A DNA stretch of 64,000 nucleotides from Balanoglossus misakiensis (lineage: Eukaryota > Hemichordata): assembly GCA_040954595.2 (NCBI GenBank), contig CM082579.2, forward strand, positions 1,364,001 to 1,428,000, written 5' to 3'. Position 1 is the stretch's first letter. Every line of letters begins with the position of its first letter. Shown one piece after another: positions 60,501 to 64,000 of this stretch. A model generated the notes under the pieces. That model was not told the origin of the DNA. It did not search any database and saw only the letters and a program-made list of their open reading frames with translations. The translations under genes and the position numbers were made by a program.

Positions 60501-62514
60501 GAATTTTCAAAATTTGGTGATTTTTTGAAAAAACCATGGGTTATAGCTCAGGAAAATCTTCAAAAATCGACGATTTTTCGAGTTTTCGAATTTTCAAAAT
60601 TTGGTGATTTTTTGAAAAAACCATGGGTTATAGCTCAGGAAAATCTTCAAAAATCGACGATTTTTCGAGTTTTCGAATTTTCAAAATTTGGTGATTTTTT
60701 GAAAAAACCATGGGTTATAGCTCAGGAAAATCTTCAAAAATCGACGATTTTTCGAGTTTTCGAATTTTCAAAATTTGGTGATTTTTTGAAAAAACCATGG
60801 GTTATAGCTCAGGAAAATCTTCAAAAATCGACGATTTTTCGAGTTTTCGAATTTTCAAAATTTGGTGATTTTTTGAAAAAACCATGGGTTATAGCTCAGG
60901 AAAATCTTCAAAAATCGACGATTTTTCGAGTTTTCGAATTTTCAAAATTTGGTGATTTTTTGAAAAAACCATGGGTTATAGCTCAGGAAAATCTTCAAAA
61001 ATCGACGATTTTTCGAGTTTTCGAATTTTCAAAATTTGGTGATTTTTTGAAAAAACCATGGGTTATAGCTCAGGAAAATCTTCAAAAATCGACGATTTTT
61101 CGAGTTTTCGAATTTTCAAAATTTGGTGATTTTTTGAAAAAACCATGGGTTATAGCTCAGGAAAATCTTCAAAAATCGACGATTTTTCGAGTTTTCGAAT
61201 TTTCAAAATTTGGTGATTTTTTGAAAAAACCATGGGTTATAGCTCAGGAAAATCTTCAAAAATCGACGATTTTTCGAGTTTTCGAATTTTCAAAATTTGG
61301 TGATTTTTTGAAAAAACCATGGGTTATAGCTCAGGAAAATCTTCAAAAATCGACGATTTTTCGAGTTTTCGAATTTTCAAAATTTGGTGATTTTTTGAAA
61401 AAACCATGGGTTATAGCTCAGGAAAATCTTCAAAAATCGACGATTTTTCGAGTTTTCGAATTTTCAAAATTTGGTGATTTTTTGAAAAAACCATGGGTTA
61501 TAGCTCAGGAAAATCTTCAAAAATCGACGATTTTTCGAGTTTTCGAATTTTCAAAATTTGGTGATTTTTTGAAAAAACCATGGGTTATAGCTCAGGAAAA
61601 TCTTCAAAAATCGACGATTTTTCGAGTTTTCGAATTTTCAAAATTTGGTGATTTTTTGAAAAAACCATGGGTTATAGCTCAGGAAAATCTTCAAAAATCG
61701 ACGATTTTTCGAGTTTTCGAATTTTCAAAATTTGGTGATTTTTTGAAAAAACCATGGGTTATAGCTCAGGAAAATCTTCAAAAATCGACGATTTTTCGAG
61801 TTTTCGAATTTTCAAAATTTGGTGATTTTTTGAAAAAACCATGGGTTATAGCTCAGGAAAATCTTCAAAAATCGACGATTTTTCGAGTTTTCGAATTTTC
61901 AAAATTTGGTGATTTTTTGAAAAAACCATGGGTTATAGCTCAGGAAAATCTTCAAAAATCGACGATTTTTCGAGTTTTCGAATTTTCAAAATTTGGTGAT
62001 TTTTTGAAAAAACCATGGGTTATAGCTCAGGAAAATCTTCAAAAATCGACGATTTTTCGAGTTTTCGAATTTTCAAAATTTGGTGATTTTTTGAAAAAAC
62101 CATGGGTTATAGCTCAGGAAAATCTTCAAAAATCGACGATTTTTCGAGTTTTCGAATTTTCAAAATTTGGTGATTTTTTGAAAAAACCATGGGTTATAGC
62201 TCAGGAAAATCTTCAAAAATCGACGATTTTTCGAGTTTTCGAATTTTCAAAATTTGGTGATTTTTTGAAAAAACCATGGGTTATAGCTCAGGAAAATCTT
62301 CAAAAATCGACGATTTTTCGAGTTTTCGAATTTTCAAAATTTGGTGATTTTTTGAAAAAACCATGGGTTATAGCTCAGGAAAATCTTCAAAAATCGACGA
62401 TTTTTCGAGTTTTCGAATTTTCAAAATTTGGTGATTTTTTGAAAAAACCATGGGTTATAGCTCAGGAAAATCTTCAAAAATCGACGATTTTTCGAGTTTT
62501 CGAATTTTCAAAAT

Positions 62515-62675
62515 TTGGTGATTTTTTGAAAAAAACCATGGGTTATAGCTCAGGAAAATCTTCAAAAATCGACGATTTTTCGAGTTTTCGAATTTTCAAA
62601 ATTTGGTGATTTTTTGAAAAAACCATGGGTTATAGCTCAGGAAAATCTTCAAAAATCGACAATTTTTCGAGTTTT
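62515..62675 (+). repeat. Second variant-marked satellite block, copy 2
   Basis: Same linked variants as 60340-60500. It is followed by two units with a 7-base deletion (CCATAGCTCAGG), junctions at 62713 and 62880, which occur 167 bases apart (87 plus 80). Confidence 0.8.
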
Positions 62676-64000
62676 CGAATTTTCAAAATTTGGTGATTTT
62701 TTGAAAAAACCATAGCTCAGGAAAATCTTCAAAAATCGACGATTTTTCGAGTTTTCGAATTTTCAAAATTTGGTGATTTTTTGAAAAAACCATGGGTTAT
62801 AGCTCAGGAAAATCTTCAAAAATCGACGATTTTTCGAGTTTTCGAATTTTCAAAATTTGGTGATTTTTTGAAAAAACCATAGCTCAGGAAAATCTTCAAA
62901 AATCGACGATTTTTCGAGTTTTCGAATTTTCAAAATTTGGTGATTTTTTGAAAAAACCATGGGTTATAGCTCAGGAAAATCTTCAAAAATCGACGATTTT
63001 TCGAGTTTTCGAATTTTCAAAATTTGGTGATTTTTTGAAAAAACCATGGGTTATAGCTCAGGAAAATCTTCAAAAATCGACGATTTTTCGAGTTTTCGAA
63101 TTTTCAAAATTTGGTGATTTTTTGAAAAAACCATGGGTTATAGCTCAGGAAAATCTTCAAAAATCGACGATTTTTCGAGTTTTCGAATTTTCAAAATTTG
63201 GTGATTTTTTGAAAAAACCATGGGTTATAGCTCAGGAAAATCTTCAAAAATCGACGATTTTTCGAGTTTTCGAATTTTCAAAATTTGGTGATTTTTTGAA
63301 AAAACCATGGGTTATAGCTCAGGAAAATCTTCAAAAATCGACGATTTTTCGAGTTTTCGAATTTTCAAAATTTGGTGATTTTTTGAAAAAACCATGGGTT
63401 ATAGCTCAGGAAAATCTTCAAAAATCGACGATTTTTCGAGTTTTCGAATTTTCAAAATTTGGTGATTTTTTGAAAAAACCATGGGTTATAGCTCAGGAAA
63501 ATCTTCAAAAATCGACGATTTTTCGAGTTTTCGAATTTTCAAAATTTGGTGATTTTTTGAAAAAACCATGGGTTATAGCTCAGGAAAATCTTCAAAATCG
63601 ACGATTTTTCGAGTTTTCGAATTTTCAAAATTTGGTGATTTTTTGAAAAAACCATGGGTTATAGCTCAGGAAAATCTTCAAAAATCGACGATTTTTCGAG
63701 TTTTCGAATTTTCAAAATTTGGTGATTTTTTGAAAAAACCATGGGTTATAGCTCAGGAAAATCTTCAAAAATCGACGATTTTTCGAGTTTTCGAATTTTC
63801 AAAATTTGGTGATTTTTTGAAAAAACCATGGGTTATAGCTCAGGAAAATCTTCAAAAATCGACGATTTTTCGAGTTTTCGAATTTTCAAAATTTGGTGAT
63901 TTTTTGAAAAAACCATGGGTTATAGCTCAGGAAAATCTTCAAAAATCGACGATTTTTCGAGTTTTCGAATTTTCAAAATTTGGTGATTTTTTGAAAAAAC

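Larger units (their letters stand above)
52630..64000 (+). repeat. 87-bp tandem satellite array, continuing past the window
   Basis: About 130 head-to-tail copies of an 87-bp unit of about 30% GC. Each contains GGGTTATAGCTCAGG, then AAAAATCGACGATTTTT, TCGAGTTTTCG, AATTTTCAAAATT, and a TTTTTTGAAAAAA block before the next unit. Interior copies are nearly identical. The unit is exactly 29 codons with no stop in two forward frames, so open frames of up to 723 codons arise; they end only where a single-base indel shifts the frame. There is no conserved start context, splice site or codon bias, and several frames are open at once, so it is not coding. Each unit keeps four CpGs. The array has no spacers and is not CRISPR. 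A centromeric or pericentromeric satellite is possible but unproven. Confidence 0.97.

Noticed and set aside
53003-63646. Long open frames (up to 723 codons) of a 29-residue repeat
   Set aside because: They are translations of the 87-bp satellite. Two forward frames are open at once, starts and stops fall where single-base indels change phase, and there is no gene structure around them.
52630-64000. CRISPR array
   Set aside because: Units are contiguous with no unique spacers, in an animal nuclear context.
52790-64000. Pol III A-box-like TAGCTCAGG in each satellite unit, suggesting a tRNA-derived element
   Set aside because: The match covers only the A box. No proper B box (GGTTCGA) follows and no cloverleaf can be drawn, so coincidence is more likely.

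Overview
This window looks like nuclear DNA from an invertebrate animal. It has compact multi-exon genes with GT-AG introns, a tRNA gene with Pol III T-runs, metazoan-only membrane and extracellular domains (SLC5, PLP/M6, WAP, CUB, LDLa, EGF), AT-rich spacers and a very large tandem satellite. A single PLP/M6-type gene and a NETO gene carrying an extra EGF module argue against a vertebrate. A marine lophotrochozoan or a non-vertebrate deuterostome would fit, but I cannot fix the phylum from sequence alone. All recognised protein genes are on the + strand.

Layout. 58-3591: thirteen exons of an SLC5 (SGLT-type) sodium/solute symporter whose 5' end lies outside the window. 4048-4120: tRNA-Lys(TTT). 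4949-10498: a seven-exon proteolipid (PLP/M6) gene with a probable 3.5 kb 3' UTR ending near 14.0 kb. 14760-22894: a tandem family of small secreted or membrane-tethered proteins whose two-part domain resembles the N-terminal domain of CCDC3 and has the general layout of NTR/TIMP folds. The family has five signal-peptide first exons but only three second halves, and one member has gained a WAP domain exon. A second, identical tRNA-Lys lies inverted at 16792-16864. 22895-37684 is a long stretch with no convincing gene. 37685-51488: a ten-exon NETO orthologue (signal peptide, CUB, CUB, LDLa, EGF, transmembrane helix, tail with a PDZ ligand). 52630 to the window end: more than 11 kb of an 87-bp satellite.

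How the parts relate. There is no operon-like unit. The symporter, the proteolipid and NETO are unrelated membrane proteins placed side by side. The CCDC3-like cluster is the one locally duplicated family, and three of its first exons may feed one shared 3' half. The satellite is the dominant structural feature: its left edge is degraded, its interior is almost homogeneous, and it records single-base steps and multi-unit duplications. Because the unit is 29 codons long with no stop in two forward frames, it yields long open frames that should not be taken for genes.
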